The notes beneath the pieces are model-generated. The model saw nothing but the letters and a program-made list of their open reading frames with translations, was not told where the DNA came from and did no database searches. From an uncultured Alphaproteobacteria bacterium (GTDB taxonomy: Bacteria > Pseudomonadota > Alphaproteobacteria > Rhodobacterales > Rhodobacteraceae), in the NCBI GenBank assembly GCA_902533625.1, contig CACAMI010000001.1, forward strand, positions 62,001-126,000: a stretch of 64,000 bases of DNA, given 5' to 3'. The translations under genes and the position numbers were made by a program. This document shows positions 27,754-37,590 of this stretch, piece after piece. How positions within the stretch are numbered: position 1 is the stretch's first letter; each line of letters opens with the position of its first letter.

Positions 27754-28368
27754 CTAAATGAGCTTAACTTGGGTGCCAATTTTAACTAAATCGAACAACT
27801 CTTCTATTTGCTCATTATATAATCCAATACACCCTGAAGAACTCTGCCTACCTATTTTTCTTGTATCATTTGTTCCATGTATCCTATAACTTGGCCAGCC
27901 TAAGTATAGTGCGTGAGTTCCTAGTGGGTTTTCGGGCCCTGGCCCTACATATTCTGGAAGCTTTGGATCTCTTTTAAGCATCGCCTCCGTAGGTCTCCAT
28001 GAAGGGCCAATTATTTTCTGTATTACCGATGTTTTACCGGTTCGGGTAAGTTCAGGCGTTAATGGTACAGATGTCGGGTATATTTTATAAAAACTCCCTG
28101 ATTCATTCCAAAAATGAAGGCAACGAGCTTTCGTATCAGCAATAATTATACCGTTAACGCGGTCTGAAAAATGGTCTTGCCAATCTATTGCTCTATACGT
28201 GAATATATTGTGGCTTGGTTGCCCTTCTTCATTAAAACCTACTGCTTGCTGGGCAGAAAGTGAAATAGCACTCTTGCAAAGTATTGGAGCTGAAAATACA
28301 CTTGCTAACAATAGCTTTCGCCTATTCCAATTTTTTATTTCGTTATCTGACAAATTGTCCTCAATCAA
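27754..28368 (-). CDS. L,D-transpeptidase with Tat-like signal
   Basis: YkuD-domain enzyme predicted to make 3-3 peptidoglycan cross-links or attach proteins to peptidoglycan. The N-terminus has NRRKLLLASVFSAPILC, a twin-arginine-like signal. The catalytic region is YRIHGTNDTRKIGRQSSSG followed by CIGL, with the expected His and nucleophilic Cys; the usual arginine after GCI is replaced by glycine. At 204 residues it resembles the alphaproteobacterial ErfK/YbiS-type group. The start is uncertain: the track uses TTG at 28368, no ATG is available near the N-terminus, and no clear ribosome binding site is seen. Confidence 0.85.
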   Translation of the reverse strand: MIEDNLSDNEIKNWNRRKLLLASVFSAPILCKSAISLSAQQAVGFNEEGQPSHNIFTYRAIDWQDHFSDRVNGIIIADTKARCLHFWNESGSFYKIYPTSVPLTPELTRTGKTSVIQKIIGPSWRPTEAMLKRDPKLPEYVGPGPENPLGTHALYLGWPSYRIHGTNDTRKIGRQSSSGCIGLYNEQIEELFDLVKIGTQVKLI

Positions 28369-28434
28369 ATTAAGTTAACCTATTATGAAAAGTTCCTTAA
28401 AGCGTATAGGTATAATTTACAATTTTTTTCTTTA

Positions 28435-28459
28435 CAATTTGTTAGATTTAAACAAATTG
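28435..28459 (+). promoter_or_regulatory. Perfect inverted repeat just before the CAP lipoprotein gene
   Basis: CAATTTGTT (28435-28443) and AACAAATTG (28451-28459) are perfect 9-bp arms around a 7-bp loop, ending 5 bp before the ATG. No ordinary ribosome binding site is visible, so the hairpin occupies the position where one would lie. It could be a repressor operator for the divergent genes or an RNA hairpin controlling translation. Confidence 0.5.
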
Positions 28460-28464
28460 AAATC

Positions 28465-28995
28465 ATGAATGCTTATTTAAAAAATATTAAGTTAATTTTA
28501 AGATATCATTTTTCTTGGCTGGCCACATTTATTTTTCTTTCAGCTTGTGTTGTAGGAAAGACTGATATTTACAAAGGTTACGAGTTATCTGGATCATTGT
28601 CTAACTATGAGCAGTCAGAAATAATCCAAAGACATTTGGATATGGTAAATGCACTCCGAATTGAGAAAAATCTTTTGACTCTGAAAATATCTAAGAGCCT
28701 TTCCGCGGCGGCATTAACTCATGCTCGCGATATTTCTTTTCAGAAACGGGCATGGAACTTTGGGTCGGATTACTCGTCTCCACAGGAAAGAGCTCTGGTA
28801 GCTGGTTACGTAGGTAAAGTCAGGGGGGAAAATGTATCGGAAACTTTTAAAGGAGAATTTGATATCCTTCAGATTTGGTTAAAGCAAACGTTGGCAAAAC
28901 AGGTCATCCTAGATGACAAAGCTTTATATTTGGGTTTTGGCTGGTATCAAGAAGAAAATGGAAGAACTTGGTGGGTTCAGGTTATAGGTGGCTAG
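28465..28995 (+). CDS. CAP-domain (SCP-like) lipoprotein
   Basis: Envelope lipoprotein with a cysteine-rich-secretory/pathogenesis-related-1 type domain. Residues 1-29 form a lipoprotein signal with lipobox LSAC. The CAP domain covers about residues 50-176 with the paired histidine in ALTHARDISFQKRA, the GEN motif in KVRGENVSE, and the closing GFGWYQEENGRTWWVQV. Bacterial CAP proteins have been linked to lipid binding or envelope functions, but the role here is unknown. It is flanked on both sides by L,D-transpeptidase genes on the other strand, suggesting a cell-wall connection. Confidence 0.85.
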   Translation: MNAYLKNIKLILRYHFSWLATFIFLSACVVGKTDIYKGYELSGSLSNYEQSEIIQRHLDMVNALRIEKNLLTLKISKSLSAAALTHARDISFQKRAWNFGSDYSSPQERALVAGYVGKVRGENVSETFKGEFDILQIWLKQTLAKQVILDDKALYLGFGWYQEENGRTWWVQVIGG

Positions 28996-29538
28996 CTATT
29001 CATAAATGTAGATAATTGTTCCCATGGAGACCAAAGAAACTATTTCATCAATTTCACGATCACTAACCGCTATACAGCCTGCAGTCCAATCTCTAAAAAA
29101 ATTGAATAGCCAGTTTCTTCTTGGACCCCCATGAATAAATATATCGCCACCAGGGTCGAAACCTTTTTTCCTTGAGGCCTCTTTGTCCGCTTTATTGGGA
29201 TAACTTATCCCTAAACTTTTGTGATATTTGCTATTTAAATTGACTCTATTAATAAAATATTTTCCTTCGGGTGTCCGACCATCACCCTCCTTAATTTTAT
29301 GACCTACAGGGTTAAAGCCTAATTTCACAGAATATTCCCTTATTGGTATAGATTGATGAAAAAGAACCATTTTACGCTTCTTTTTCCAAACTACTATCAG
29401 GTCAGCTTTTTGAGGTTTTGTATTTGTGTAACCAGAGCTGAGGCTAAAAAAATAAAATGTTGAAAACGTAAAAACTGGAAATAAAAAAATTCGTCTTAGC
29501 AAAAGTCTTCTATTAAGAGTAATTTTTTCCTTAGGCAT
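28996..29538 (-). CDS. L,D-transpeptidase family protein
   Basis: A second YkuD-domain protein, 180 residues, with an N-terminal hydrophobic segment (RIFLFPVFTFSTFYFFSLS) that is a signal peptide or membrane anchor. The catalytic signature is FIHGGPRRNWLFNFFRDWTA followed by GCIAVSD, with the His and Cys in the expected order. It also has GRTPEGKYFINRVN, typical of the YafK/ErfK-like subgroup. It is only distantly similar to the L,D-transpeptidase 600 bp away, so this is not a recent duplication. Its ATG overlaps the end of rlmN by 8 bp. Confidence 0.87.
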   Translation of the reverse strand: MPKEKITLNRRLLLRRIFLFPVFTFSTFYFFSLSSGYTNTKPQKADLIVVWKKKRKMVLFHQSIPIREYSVKLGFNPVGHKIKEGDGRTPEGKYFINRVNLNSKYHKSLGISYPNKADKEASRKKGFDPGGDIFIHGGPRRNWLFNFFRDWTAGCIAVSDREIDEIVSLVSMGTIIYIYE

Positions 29539-30637
29539 GAAGTTGGCTTTTCTTAATTTTTTTAGAAACGGATTTAAGTTGCCCGCATGCGGCCATAATG
29601 TCTTGGCCTCTTGGCGTCCTTATAGGGCTGGAGTAGCCAGCAGCATTAATTATTTTGGAAAAATCTCTTATTCTTTCAGAGGTTGAGGTTTTAAATTCTG
29701 AACCTGGCCAGGGGTTAAATGGAATTAGATTAATTTTTGAAGGGATGCCAGAAATAAGTTTAACTAACCTTTTGGCATCTTCTTTAGAGTCGTTAACATT
29801 ATCAATCATTACATACTCAAAAGTAATTCTTTCTGAATTACTTAAGGAAGGATAATTCCTTAAGGAATCAAGGAGCGATTTGATATTCCATTTTTTGTTT
29901 AGTGGAACCAACCTATTTCTAACCTCATCTGTGGTAGCATGAAAACTTATTGCTAAAAGGCATCCTATCTCTTCTCCTACCGAAGCTATTTTTGGAACTA
30001 CTCCAGAGGTGGAAAGGGTAATTCGTTTTCGTGAAATCGAGATGCCTGTTTCGTCCATAATTATCTTCAAGCCACTTTTTACTTCTTCAAAATTATATAA
30101 GGGCTCGCCCATTCCCATTAAAACGATATTTGAAATCAACCGTTTCTTAACTTTTGAGTGTTTAAGCTGGTCCCATTCTAAAAGGTCATCTCTAGCAACC
30201 ATTAGCTGCTGAACTATTTCGGAGGCAGACAGATTTCGCACTAAACCTTGAGTTCCAGTAAAACAAAAAGAGCAATTTAATGTACAGCCTACTTGAGAAG
30301 ATATGCAAAGAGTACCCCTGTCTTTGTCTGGTATAAAAACGGTTTCTACTAGATTGTTGTCACGGAGTTTTAGCAGATACTTTCTAGTACCATCTTGACT
30401 AATAAGTTTGGTTTGAATTTCAGGTCTGCTGATGTAAAATTTTTCATGTAGAGTGTCCCTAAACTCTTTCGACATATTAGTCATTTTTGTAAAATCTGTT
30501 TCGCCCTTTGTATAAATCCAATCCCACAACTGTGAAACTCTCATATTAATGGAGCTATTACTTCCACAGATTGGAGTAATTAGATTACTAATTTCGGTCT
30601 TTTTGAGACCGACTAGATCTGCTTTTTGCGAATTCAA
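29531..30637 (-). CDS. rlmN: 23S rRNA (adenine2503-C2)/tRNA methyltransferase RlmN
   Basis: Radical-SAM enzyme that methylates C2 of A2503 in 23S rRNA and A37 in some tRNAs. The iron-sulfur motif is CTLNCSFCFTGTQG (CxxxCxxC), with MGMGEPLYN, SFHATTDEVRNRLVPLNK and FEYVMIDNVNDS following. The resolving cysteine near the C-terminus is in GQDIMAACGQL. At 368 residues it is complete. The start is TTG at 30637, because the nearest ATG upstream reads into a stop. Confidence 0.95.
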   Translation of the reverse strand: MNSQKADLVGLKKTEISNLITPICGSNSSINMRVSQLWDWIYTKGETDFTKMTNMSKEFRDTLHEKFYISRPEIQTKLISQDGTRKYLLKLRDNNLVETVFIPDKDRGTLCISSQVGCTLNCSFCFTGTQGLVRNLSASEIVQQLMVARDDLLEWDQLKHSKVKKRLISNIVLMGMGEPLYNFEEVKSGLKIIMDETGISISRKRITLSTSGVVPKIASVGEEIGCLLAISFHATTDEVRNRLVPLNKKWNIKSLLDSLRNYPSLSNSERITFEYVMIDNVNDSKEDAKRLVKLISGIPSKINLIPFNPWPGSEFKTSTSERIRDFSKIINAAGYSSPIRTPRGQDIMAACGQLKSVSKKIKKSQLHA

Positions 30638-30716
30638 TTAAATCATCCGTTTAAATTTTATTGTTTGATTAGTAATATTAGATTTAAAAGTTATGTCAAA
30701 AAATCTTGAAATTTAT

Positions 30717-31280
30717 TCAATTGCAAAGCTTTTTTGTTTCTGTAATCGCGGCGGTAAGTCCAAGAAGAGAAAAAGTATCTTTTGTCTTTGTTCCTCTTTT
30801 TGAAATTGCCTCAATTGTGACCTTGCTACCAGCTTTTAAGGAATCAATTATTCTTTTGTCATCCTCTTGCACATGCCACGCATATTCAGCCGAACTACCA
30901 GAAGATTCAGGATCGGGATAAAGTCGAAAAACCTTCCCTCCAACAATCAATTCCACATGTCCATTTTTTCTTAATGGATAGCCCGCATCATAATTTGCAT
31001 ATACTGACCCAGATTCTCCACGTTCAACGTTTATAAAAAGTATCCCTTTTTCTCTATTAACGTCTGCTAAAAGCTCCCCATTTCTATAGGCTTTCATCTC
31101 TAGTGCCTGAGAAGCTATATAACATCTCTGTGGCGGTTTTGTTACAAATACGCACCAGTCTTTTGCATTAAATGAGCATACGTTTTCTTCTGCATATGCA
31201 AAACTTGAAGAAAAGTATGCTGTTATCAAAAGTTTTATAAACACCCACCCGAAAAGTTTCGGTGTAAAACGGTTATTCAT
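30717..31280 (-). CDS. Invasion-associated locus B (IalB) family protein
   Basis: Periplasmic protein of the IalB family, common in Rhodobacterales and Rhizobiales, with no settled biochemical function despite the name. Residues 1-25 form a signal peptide (LITAYFSSSFAYA). The mature part contains DWCVFVTKPPQRCYIASQ, with the conserved cysteine pair, and ALEMKAYRN. The track begins at a TTG five codons earlier; I chose the ATG at 31280 because AGGA sits five bases before it, giving 187 residues. It diverges from leuC across about 190 bp. Confidence 0.84.
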   Translation of the reverse strand: MNNRFTPKLFGWVFIKLLITAYFSSSFAYAEENVCSFNAKDWCVFVTKPPQRCYIASQALEMKAYRNGELLADVNREKGILFINVERGESGSVYANYDAGYPLRKNGHVELIVGGKVFRLYPDPESSGSSAEYAWHVQEDDKRIIDSLKAGSKVTIEAISKRGTKTKDTFSLLGLTAAITETKKLCN

Positions 31281-31467
31281 AGAAATCCTGCTCAATTTTT
31301 TATTTTTATAAATAAAGTATATAAGATTAGTTATAATTTTTCCAGCATCTTTTTTATTTCTACATTTTGTAAGTACAAAGTAATATAAGAAAATAATTAC
31401 GGATTTGTGTTATTTTTAAAATTGTTTTATTAAACGGTCTTAATGGCTTACAGGTTAAGGAGCAAAA

Positions 31468-32868
31468 ATGGTATCCCCTAAAACACTTTATGATAAGATT
31501 TGGAACGAACATCTAATCTCGGATGAAAGTGGAACATCTTTGATATACATCGACAGGCATCTAGTACATGAAGTAACTAGTCCTCAGGCATTTGAAGGTT
31601 TGAAATTATCGGGCCGAAAGGTTAGATGTCCTGATAAAACCGTTGCGGTTCCTGACCATAATATCCCAACTACTGGTGATCGAAGTAAGGGCATTGAAAA
31701 TATAGAGAGTAAAATCCAGGTTGATGCGCTCCGTGATAATGCCAATTATTTTGGCATTACATATTATGATGTTGATGATATTAGACAGGGAATAGTACAT
31801 ATAATAGGGCCAGAACAAGGTTGGACGCTACCTGGTATGACTGTAGTTTGTGGTGATAGTCATACTGCTACACATGGTGCATTTGGGTCTTTAGCCCATG
31901 GAATAGGAACTTCAGAGGTAGAGCATGTTTTGGCGACCCAAACATTGATTCAAAAAAAATCAAAAAATATGAAGGTGAATGTAACAGGTTCTCTAGGTGA
32001 AGGAGTAACTGCAAAAGATGTAACGTTATCAGTAATTGGGAAAACTGGTACGGCCGGAGGTACAGGACATGTAATAGAATATGCTGGCTCTGTAATTGAG
32101 GGGCTCTCTATGGAGGGCCGAATGACAGTTTGCAATATGGCCATAGAGGGAGGTGCAAGAGCTGGCTTAATTGCACCCGATCATAAAACTTTTGAATATG
32201 TAAGGGGTCGAGCCATGTCCCCAAAAAATTCTCAATGGGAAAAGGCTTTGACTTATTGGAAGACCCTTTATTCAGATCCAGGAGCCCATTTTGATCAGAT
32301 CCTAAATTTGGATGGCAGTGAAATAGCGCCAGTTGTTACCTGGGGCACAAGCCCTGAAGATGTTTTGCCTATAGATGGTAAAGTTCCTGACCCAAAGGAG
32401 TTTGAAGGAGGAAAAATCGAAGCCGTGAAGAGGTCTTTAGAATATATGGGTCTCAACCCTGGGCAAAGACTTGAGGACATAAATATTGACACTGTTTTTA
32501 TCGGATCTTGTACTAATGGTAGAATTGAAGATCTGCGAGAAGTAGCAAAGGTAATGAAGGGGAGAAAGGTTAAGGATGGTATTAGGGCAATGATAGTTCC
32601 GGGTTCTGGTTTGGTTAAGGTTCAAGCAGAAGAAGAAGGGATAGCAGAACAACTAAAACAAGCTGGATTTGAATGGAGGTTTGCGGGGTGCTCAATGTGT
32701 TTAGCTATGAACCCAGATCAACTTGCTCCCGGGGAAAGATGTGCAGCTACTTCAAATAGAAATTTTGAGGGAAGACAAGGCCGCGGTGGAAGAACCCATC
32801 TTATGAGTCCTGCAATGGCTGCGGCTGCGGCAGTTACGGGTCGTCTTTCTGATGTAAGAAATTTATAA
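31468..32868 (+). CDS. leuC: 3-isopropylmalate dehydratase large subunit
   Basis: Iron-sulfur isomerase subunit of leucine synthesis, converting 2-isopropylmalate to 3-isopropylmalate together with LeuD. Aconitase-family landmarks are [44 protein letters not shown] and [19 protein letters not shown], with the three cluster cysteines. At 466 residues it is full length. AAGGAGC precedes the ATG. I found no leucine-rich leader peptide or attenuator in the 170-190 bp upstream. Confidence 0.97.
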   Translation: MVSPKTLYDKIWNEHLISDESGTSLIYIDRHLVHEVTSPQAFEGLKLSGRKVRCPDKTVAVPDHNIPTTGDRSKGIENIESKIQVDALRDNANYFGITYYDVDDIRQGIVHIIGPEQGWTLPGMTVVCGDSHTATHGAFGSLAHGIGTSEVEHVLATQTLIQKKSKNMKVNVTGSLGEGVTAKDVTLSVIGKTGTAGGTGHVIEYAGSVIEGLSMEGRMTVCNMAIEGGARAGLIAPDHKTFEYVRGRAMSPKNSQWEKALTYWKTLYSDPGAHFDQILNLDGSEIAPVVTWGTSPEDVLPIDGKVPDPKEFEGGKIEAVKRSLEYMGLNPGQRLEDINIDTVFIGSCTNGRIEDLREVAKVMKGRKVKDGIRAMIVPGSGLVKVQAEEEGIAEQLKQAGFEWRFAGCSMCLAMNPDQLAPGERCAATSNRNFEGRQGRGGRTHLMSPAMAAAAAVTGRLSDVRNL

Positions 32869-32891
32869 TTTTGGAAGGTATAAAATAATAA

Positions 32892-33497
32892 ATGGATAAA
32901 TTTACTGTAGTTGAAGGTGTAGCAGCACCCATGCCACTTATTAATATTGATACTGATATGATAATTCCTAAACAGTTTCTAAAAACAATTAAAAGGTCTG
33001 GTTTGGGAAAGAACCTTTTTGATGAGATGAGATTCAACGAAGATGGAACAGAAATACCTTCATTTATTCTGAATAAGGAAGCCTATAGAAGTAGTAAAAT
33101 CATAGTTGCCGGGGACAATTTTGGGTGTGGTTCCTCAAGGGAACATGCACCATGGGCTCTTTTAGATTTTGGAATCAAGGTTGTAATATCATCAAGCTTC
33201 GCAGATATTTTTTATAATAACTGTTTTAAGAATGGAATCTTGCCGGTAGTTGTTTCACCGGAAGAGAGAGATGCGTTAATGGGGGATGCAGAAAAAGGAT
33301 CAAATGCTCGAATTTCGGTGGATCTGGAAGCACAAGAGATTATAAGGCCTGACGGTACTACTGTTTCATTCGAAATTGATGATTTTAAGAAACATTGTTT
33401 ATTGCATGGTCTTGATGATATAGCTCTATCCTTAGAGAAGGAAAAATCTATTTCTGACTTCGAAAAGAAAAATAAATCTCAGAAACCATGGGTATAG
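32892..33497 (+). CDS. leuD: 3-isopropylmalate dehydratase small subunit
   Basis: Swivelling domain partner of LeuC. It shows [19 protein letters not shown] at the N-terminus and [20 protein letters not shown], the substrate-binding loop. At 201 residues it is typical. It begins 23 bp after leuC and ends 7 bp before leuB, so the three are cotranscribed. Confidence 0.97.
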   Translation: MDKFTVVEGVAAPMPLINIDTDMIIPKQFLKTIKRSGLGKNLFDEMRFNEDGTEIPSFILNKEAYRSSKIIVAGDNFGCGSSREHAPWALLDFGIKVVISSSFADIFYNNCFKNGILPVVVSPEERDALMGDAEKGSNARISVDLEAQEIIRPDGTTVSFEIDDFKKHCLLHGLDDIALSLEKEKSISDFEKKNKSQKPWV

Positions 33498-33504
33498 AAT
33501 AAGA

Positions 33505-34611
33505 ATGGAAAAAAATTTATTAATATTAGCTGGTGACGGTATTGGACCTGAAGTAATGGATCAGGTGGTCAGGGTAATAGATTGGTTTAATAATAATAAA
33601 AAACTTAATTTTACAATAGAGGAAGATCTGGTTGGAGGAGTTGCCTATGATAGCCATGGCCAGCCACTAAGTGACAAAACCTTGGAGAAAGCAAAAAACT
33701 GTGATGCTGTACTTTTGGGAGCCGTAGGTGGGCCAAAATACGACGGGCTTGATTTTTCATTGAAACCAGAACGAGGCTTGCTGAGGTTAAGGAAGGAATT
33801 AGATCTTTTCGCGAATTTGAGACCCGCACAATGCTTTGATGCCTTAACACATTTTTCCTCTCTTAGGCCTGAAATAATTTCAGGACTTGACATCATGATT
33901 GTTAGGGAGGCCACTTCAGGGATATATTTTGGCGAACCTAGGGGCATCATTGAAGATAATAATGGCGGCCGAATAGGCATAAATACTAATAGATACACGA
34001 CGGAGGAAATTAGGAGGGTTACTAGATCTGCATTTGAATTAGCAAGAAAGCGGCAAAATAGGGTTTGTTCTATGGAAAAAGCCAATGTTATGGAAAGTGG
34101 AGTACTTTGGAGAGAAGAAGTTACACTGTTGCATCAACAAGAATATCCTGATGTCGAATTGAGCCACATGTATGCCGACGCTGGAGCTATGGAATTAGTA
34201 AGACTTCCAAAACAGTTCGACGTTATTGTTACAGACAACCTTTTTGGAGATTTGTTGTCAGATTGTGCAGCTATGTTGACGGGTAGTTTGGGTATGTTAC
34301 CTTCCGCTACTCTTGGAAAGATAAGGGAGAATGGGCGGCCTTATGCGATGTATGAGCCAGTCCATGGTTCTGCCCCTGATATAGCTGGAAAAGGGATGGC
34401 TAACCCAACAGCGTGCATTTTGAGTTTTGCTATGGCATTACGGTATTCTTTTGATTTGGGAGATGAAGCTTTGCTTTTAGAAAGGGCAATTGAAAAAGTT
34501 CTGGCCAAGGGAATTAGAACAGCAGATCTGATGCAGGAAAAAGATGTAAAACCTGCGAGTACCGAAGAAATGGGAACAGCGATTATAAATCATTTGGATG
34601 GGCACCAATAA
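33505..34611 (+). CDS. leuB: 3-isopropylmalate dehydrogenase
   Basis: NAD-dependent oxidative decarboxylase forming 2-oxoisocaproate, the precursor of leucine. Motifs are [12 protein letters not shown], the substrate-binding [14 protein letters not shown], and the metal and cofactor region [20 protein letters not shown] with [16 protein letters not shown]. At 368 residues it is normal. leuA, the first enzyme of the branch, is not in the window. A GNAT gene follows 6 bp later. Confidence 0.97.
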   Translation: MEKNLLILAGDGIGPEVMDQVVRVIDWFNNNKKLNFTIEEDLVGGVAYDSHGQPLSDKTLEKAKNCDAVLLGAVGGPKYDGLDFSLKPERGLLRLRKELDLFANLRPAQCFDALTHFSSLRPEIISGLDIMIVREATSGIYFGEPRGIIEDNNGGRIGINTNRYTTEEIRRVTRSAFELARKRQNRVCSMEKANVMESGVLWREEVTLLHQQEYPDVELSHMYADAGAMELVRLPKQFDVIVTDNLFGDLLSDCAAMLTGSLGMLPSATLGKIRENGRPYAMYEPVHGSAPDIAGKGMANPTACILSFAMALRYSFDLGDEALLLERAIEKVLAKGIRTADLMQEKDVKPASTEEMGTAIINHLDGHQ

Positions 34612-34617
34612 AAATAA

Positions 34618-35217
34618 ATGCCTGAATCTAATGAAATTTCCCTCGTCATTGGATTAAGAGAAACGGAACGAGATTTGGCTGCATCACTTTACTGGCAAGC
34701 ATTTTCCAAGAAACTAAGTTTTTTGCTTGGTCCTAGGAAAAAAGCTGAGGCTTACATTTCAAAGGTTTTGAATAAGGATAATGTTTTTGCTGTTAGAGAT
34801 ACTAAAAATAACATAGTAGGCCTTGCGGGGTTTCGTGATGTAAATGGGGGAGTAATAGGGGGCACCTTCGGAGATCTCGTAGATGTATACGGTTTCCTTG
34901 GGGCTATTTGGAGAGCTACTTTTTTGAGCTTCTTAGAAAGAAAAGATAATTCTGAAATTTTACACTTAGACGCTGTATGTGTAGAGCAGAAAAGTCGAGG
35001 AAAAGGTATAGGTCGTAAGATAATAGATTTTTCTGGAAGATTTGCTAAATCTAGATCCATAGTTGCCATTGAATTAGATGTGGTGAGTAACAACGAACCT
35101 GCAATAAAATTTTACAAAAATTTAGATTTTTATATAGTTTCAAAAGAAAAAATAGGACCTATGGGCTTAATTCTAGGATTCAAAAGTATTTATAGAATGA
35201 GGCTTGATCTACAATAA
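34618..35217 (+). CDS. GNAT-family N-acetyltransferase
   Basis: Acetyl-CoA-dependent acyltransferase fold of 199 residues. The acetyl-CoA pyrophosphate loop is EQKSRGKGIGRKIIDF (Q/RxxGxG/A pattern) and the following VVSNNEPAIKFYKNLDF is the usual motif B region. The acceptor substrate is unknown. It is the last gene of the leuCDB operon, starting 6 bp after leuB, and converges with the chemoreceptor gene. Confidence 0.86.
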   Translation: MPESNEISLVIGLRETERDLAASLYWQAFSKKLSFLLGPRKKAEAYISKVLNKDNVFAVRDTKNNIVGLAGFRDVNGGVIGGTFGDLVDVYGFLGAIWRATFLSFLERKDNSEILHLDAVCVEQKSRGKGIGRKIIDFSGRFAKSRSIVAIELDVVSNNEPAIKFYKNLDFYIVSKEKIGPMGLILGFKSIYRMRLDLQ

Positions 35218-35235
35218 GCTGAGGATGCTCTTATT
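35213..35235. terminator. Possible shared hairpin between leu operon and chemoreceptor gene
   Basis: AATAAGC (35213-35219) pairs with GCTCTTATT (35227-35235) with one bulged C around a 7-base loop. It covers both convergent stop codons. No T tract follows in either direction, so termination by this hairpin is uncertain. Confidence 0.3.
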
Positions 35236-37513
35236 TAAGTTTAAAGGTGTTAATTTTATCTTTTGTCCCACCTGCAATTTTTGATAACTCTAACATGGAT
35301 GCCGTGATTTCTTCAGAAGAAACCGCATTTGCTTCCCCAATTCTTTCTAAATTATCTGCTGATTTTGTTACTTCTTGCAGGACATCACTTTGCTGACTTG
35401 TTTGCTTTGTAATGTCTGACATCATTGTTTCAATTTTTATGATTGTTTCACCAATATGTTTCATTTCTTCCTGAAGCTCATTCATCCTATTAACTCCATC
35501 ATCTGCCTTTTCCTGAGCTTCTGTTGTAAGGGTGCTTATATCTTTTACAGAAGCTGAAGATTTATCAGCAAGCTTTCCAACTTCCGTAGCAACCACAGAA
35601 AAGCCTCTTCCAGCCTCACCGGCTCTCGATGCTTCAATGGATGCATTTAGTGCCAACATGGTTGTTTGTTGTGCTATATCCTCTATAAGGGAAGAAATAT
35701 CCCCAATTCTAGAACTATTGCTCAGAATTTCATTCACAACACCTACCATATTTTGAGCTTCTTCAGAGCCCTTACTTGCCAAAGTTGAGGCATCTTCAGC
35801 CGCATCACTTGTATTTTTTGCACTTTGATCGACAGAAGATGCTAAATTTCCAGATTCTTTTACTTTGGCTTGAATATCTTGAGTAGCGGCTACTTGTGCC
35901 CTTGCCCCATCAGAAACTTGGCCTACTGCTTCTCCGGCTTGTGAAGCTGCAGAAGCTATTTGTTGAACATCATCTAGTATTTCTTTTAGCGCAAGTGATA
36001 GCTTTTCTAATGATTCGTCAATATGAGAGGCGCATCTTCCTATATCTCCCTGGTAGCCATCTGGAAGTCTTGCAGTCAAGTTGCCACTCGAAACACTTGT
36101 AAATAAATCTTGAATTTCTTTGAAAGCCTTTTCCGTTTTTTCAAGCATATTATTCATTGATTGACCAGCCGCACTGATTTCGTCATTCCCCTGTGTTTTT
36201 AGTCTAAGAGAAAAATCACCATTGTTGGCAATGCTTTTTGTTACCCGTGTGAATTCATTCATCGGAAAAAGAATAGTTCTTCTAGCAACTAAATAACCAA
36301 TTAAGAGGGCAATAAGTATACCTCCACCAGATAAGCCCCATGTACTAAGAATTCGCTGCTCTGTTAGAAAATCATTATTTGCTGTCTTATCTTCTATACC
36401 AAGTTCCAACTGCTTTAAGATCCTACCAATAGTATCCGATACATTCCTAAATTCCGAAAAAGTCATTGTTTTTTGTAGCTTTAATTTTCTTAACCTTGTG
36501 CCATCTTCGACGAGGGCTTTTTTAAAGGCACCAAGTTTTCTCTCATATTCAAAAATAGATTTTTCAATCGAACTGGCAAAAAATTTACTAATATAAATAT
36601 CAAACTGGGCCCCAACATTAGTGTCTGCGGTATATTTATCTTTAAAAGTATTTTCTGCCGCAATTAATTGGAGAGCTGTATTCTTGCAGGCATTAAGAGT
36701 TTTCTGTACTTTGGTTAGAAGATTATTTTGTTTCTTTATTTCCTCTGCTTGATCCAGATATCTACCAAAGTACGCCTCTAACTTTATTTGATCATTTTTT
36801 AATTCTTTTAAATTACTACTTAAATCTATTAGAAGCATTTGGAACTTTATTGGGGTATTATCAAACACAAGGGCGTCCTCTTTTTTTATTGTAGAGCTGC
36901 GCTTGAACAATAAACCATTTTGATAGACCTTGTTAGCTAATCTAATACCTTCATCAGCAAGTTCAACCGCCTTGGAAGAAACAGCATTTAAATCTTCAAT
37001 AACCATGGTATTATTAATAGTGGAGGCTGTTGTGCTGAATTTTATTTCATCTGTCTTGTCTGATAATGAACTGATTCTTGAGTAAAGCGTCTGCAAAATT
37101 AAAAAGAGTTCTCTCTTTTCTGTTTCTGTCTGAGAGGGGATTATTTCTTCTTCTGGGTCTAATTCACTGCTTGCCGGGTTTTCATTTGAGGTTTCATTAG
37201 GTGCATATATAATCATTGCTTTACTGATGGCCTCAGAAAAAAGCTTTTCCTCCTCCTCAGTTTTCTCAAAAAATGTGTAACCTCCGTCGCTTGTGTCATT
37301 GGCATAAGAAATACCTTCGCTTACAAGCGCTTTCCAAGAGTCAAGGGCATTATTAGCAATTCGCAACTCTGAAATCACCGACACATCTTCAGAAATAATT
37401 TGACGGTAACTTGTTGAGATTTCTCTAAGAGTGTACCCAGCAATATAAGATATTGCTATTGCCACCAAAGTAAGTGGTATAAGATCTAACAGTGATTTGT
37501 AAATTACTCTCAT
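35231..37513 (-). CDS. Methyl-accepting chemotaxis protein (large periplasmic sensor)
   Basis: Membrane chemoreceptor of 760 residues. A first transmembrane segment lies near residues 10-28 and a second near 397-417 ([17 protein letters not shown]), enclosing a large helical periplasmic sensor domain of about 365 residues that I do not recognise. A HAMP domain follows, probably with a second ([18 protein letters not shown]). The signalling tip region is [20 protein letters not shown] then [19 protein letters not shown]. The C-terminus (KINTFKLK) lacks a CheR-tethering NWETF-like pentapeptide. It lies 77 bp after an acyl-CoA synthetase gene at the end of the chemosensory operon and is presumably the receptor for that system. 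Confidence 0.92.
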   Translation of the reverse strand: MRVIYKSLLDLIPLTLVAIAISYIAGYTLREISTSYRQIISEDVSVISELRIANNALDSWKALVSEGISYANDTSDGGYTFFEKTEEEEKLFSEAISKAMIIYAPNETSNENPASSELDPEEEIIPSQTETEKRELFLILQTLYSRISSLSDKTDEIKFSTTASTINNTMVIEDLNAVSSKAVELADEGIRLANKVYQNGLLFKRSSTIKKEDALVFDNTPIKFQMLLIDLSSNLKELKNDQIKLEAYFGRYLDQAEEIKKQNNLLTKVQKTLNACKNTALQLIAAENTFKDKYTADTNVGAQFDIYISKFFASSIEKSIFEYERKLGAFKKALVEDGTRLRKLKLQKTMTFSEFRNVSDTIGRILKQLELGIEDKTANNDFLTEQRILSTWGLSGGGILIALLIGYLVARRTILFPMNEFTRVTKSIANNGDFSLRLKTQGNDEISAAGQSMNNMLEKTEKAFKEIQDLFTSVSSGNLTARLPDGYQGDIGRCASHIDESLEKLSLALKEILDDVQQIASAASQAGEAVGQVSDGARAQVAATQDIQAKVKESGNLASSVDQSAKNTSDAAEDASTLASKGSEEAQNMVGVVNEILSNSSRIGDISSLIEDIAQQTTMLALNASIEASRAGEAGRGFSVVATEVGKLADKSSASVKDISTLTTEAQEKADDGVNRMNELQEEMKHIGETIIKIETMMSDITKQTSQQSDVLQEVTKSADNLERIGEANAVSSEEITASMLELSKIAGGTKDKINTFKLK

Positions 37514-37590
37514 TTTTTTTCAACGAATAATTTTTGTTATTTAAGTTTAGATTTTAGACTAAAATAAATAGACATAAATTGAAAGAATTA

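Noticed and set aside
31296-31467. Possible leucine attenuator before leuC
   Set aside because: No leader peptide with leucine codons and no terminator/antiterminator hairpin pair can be seen.
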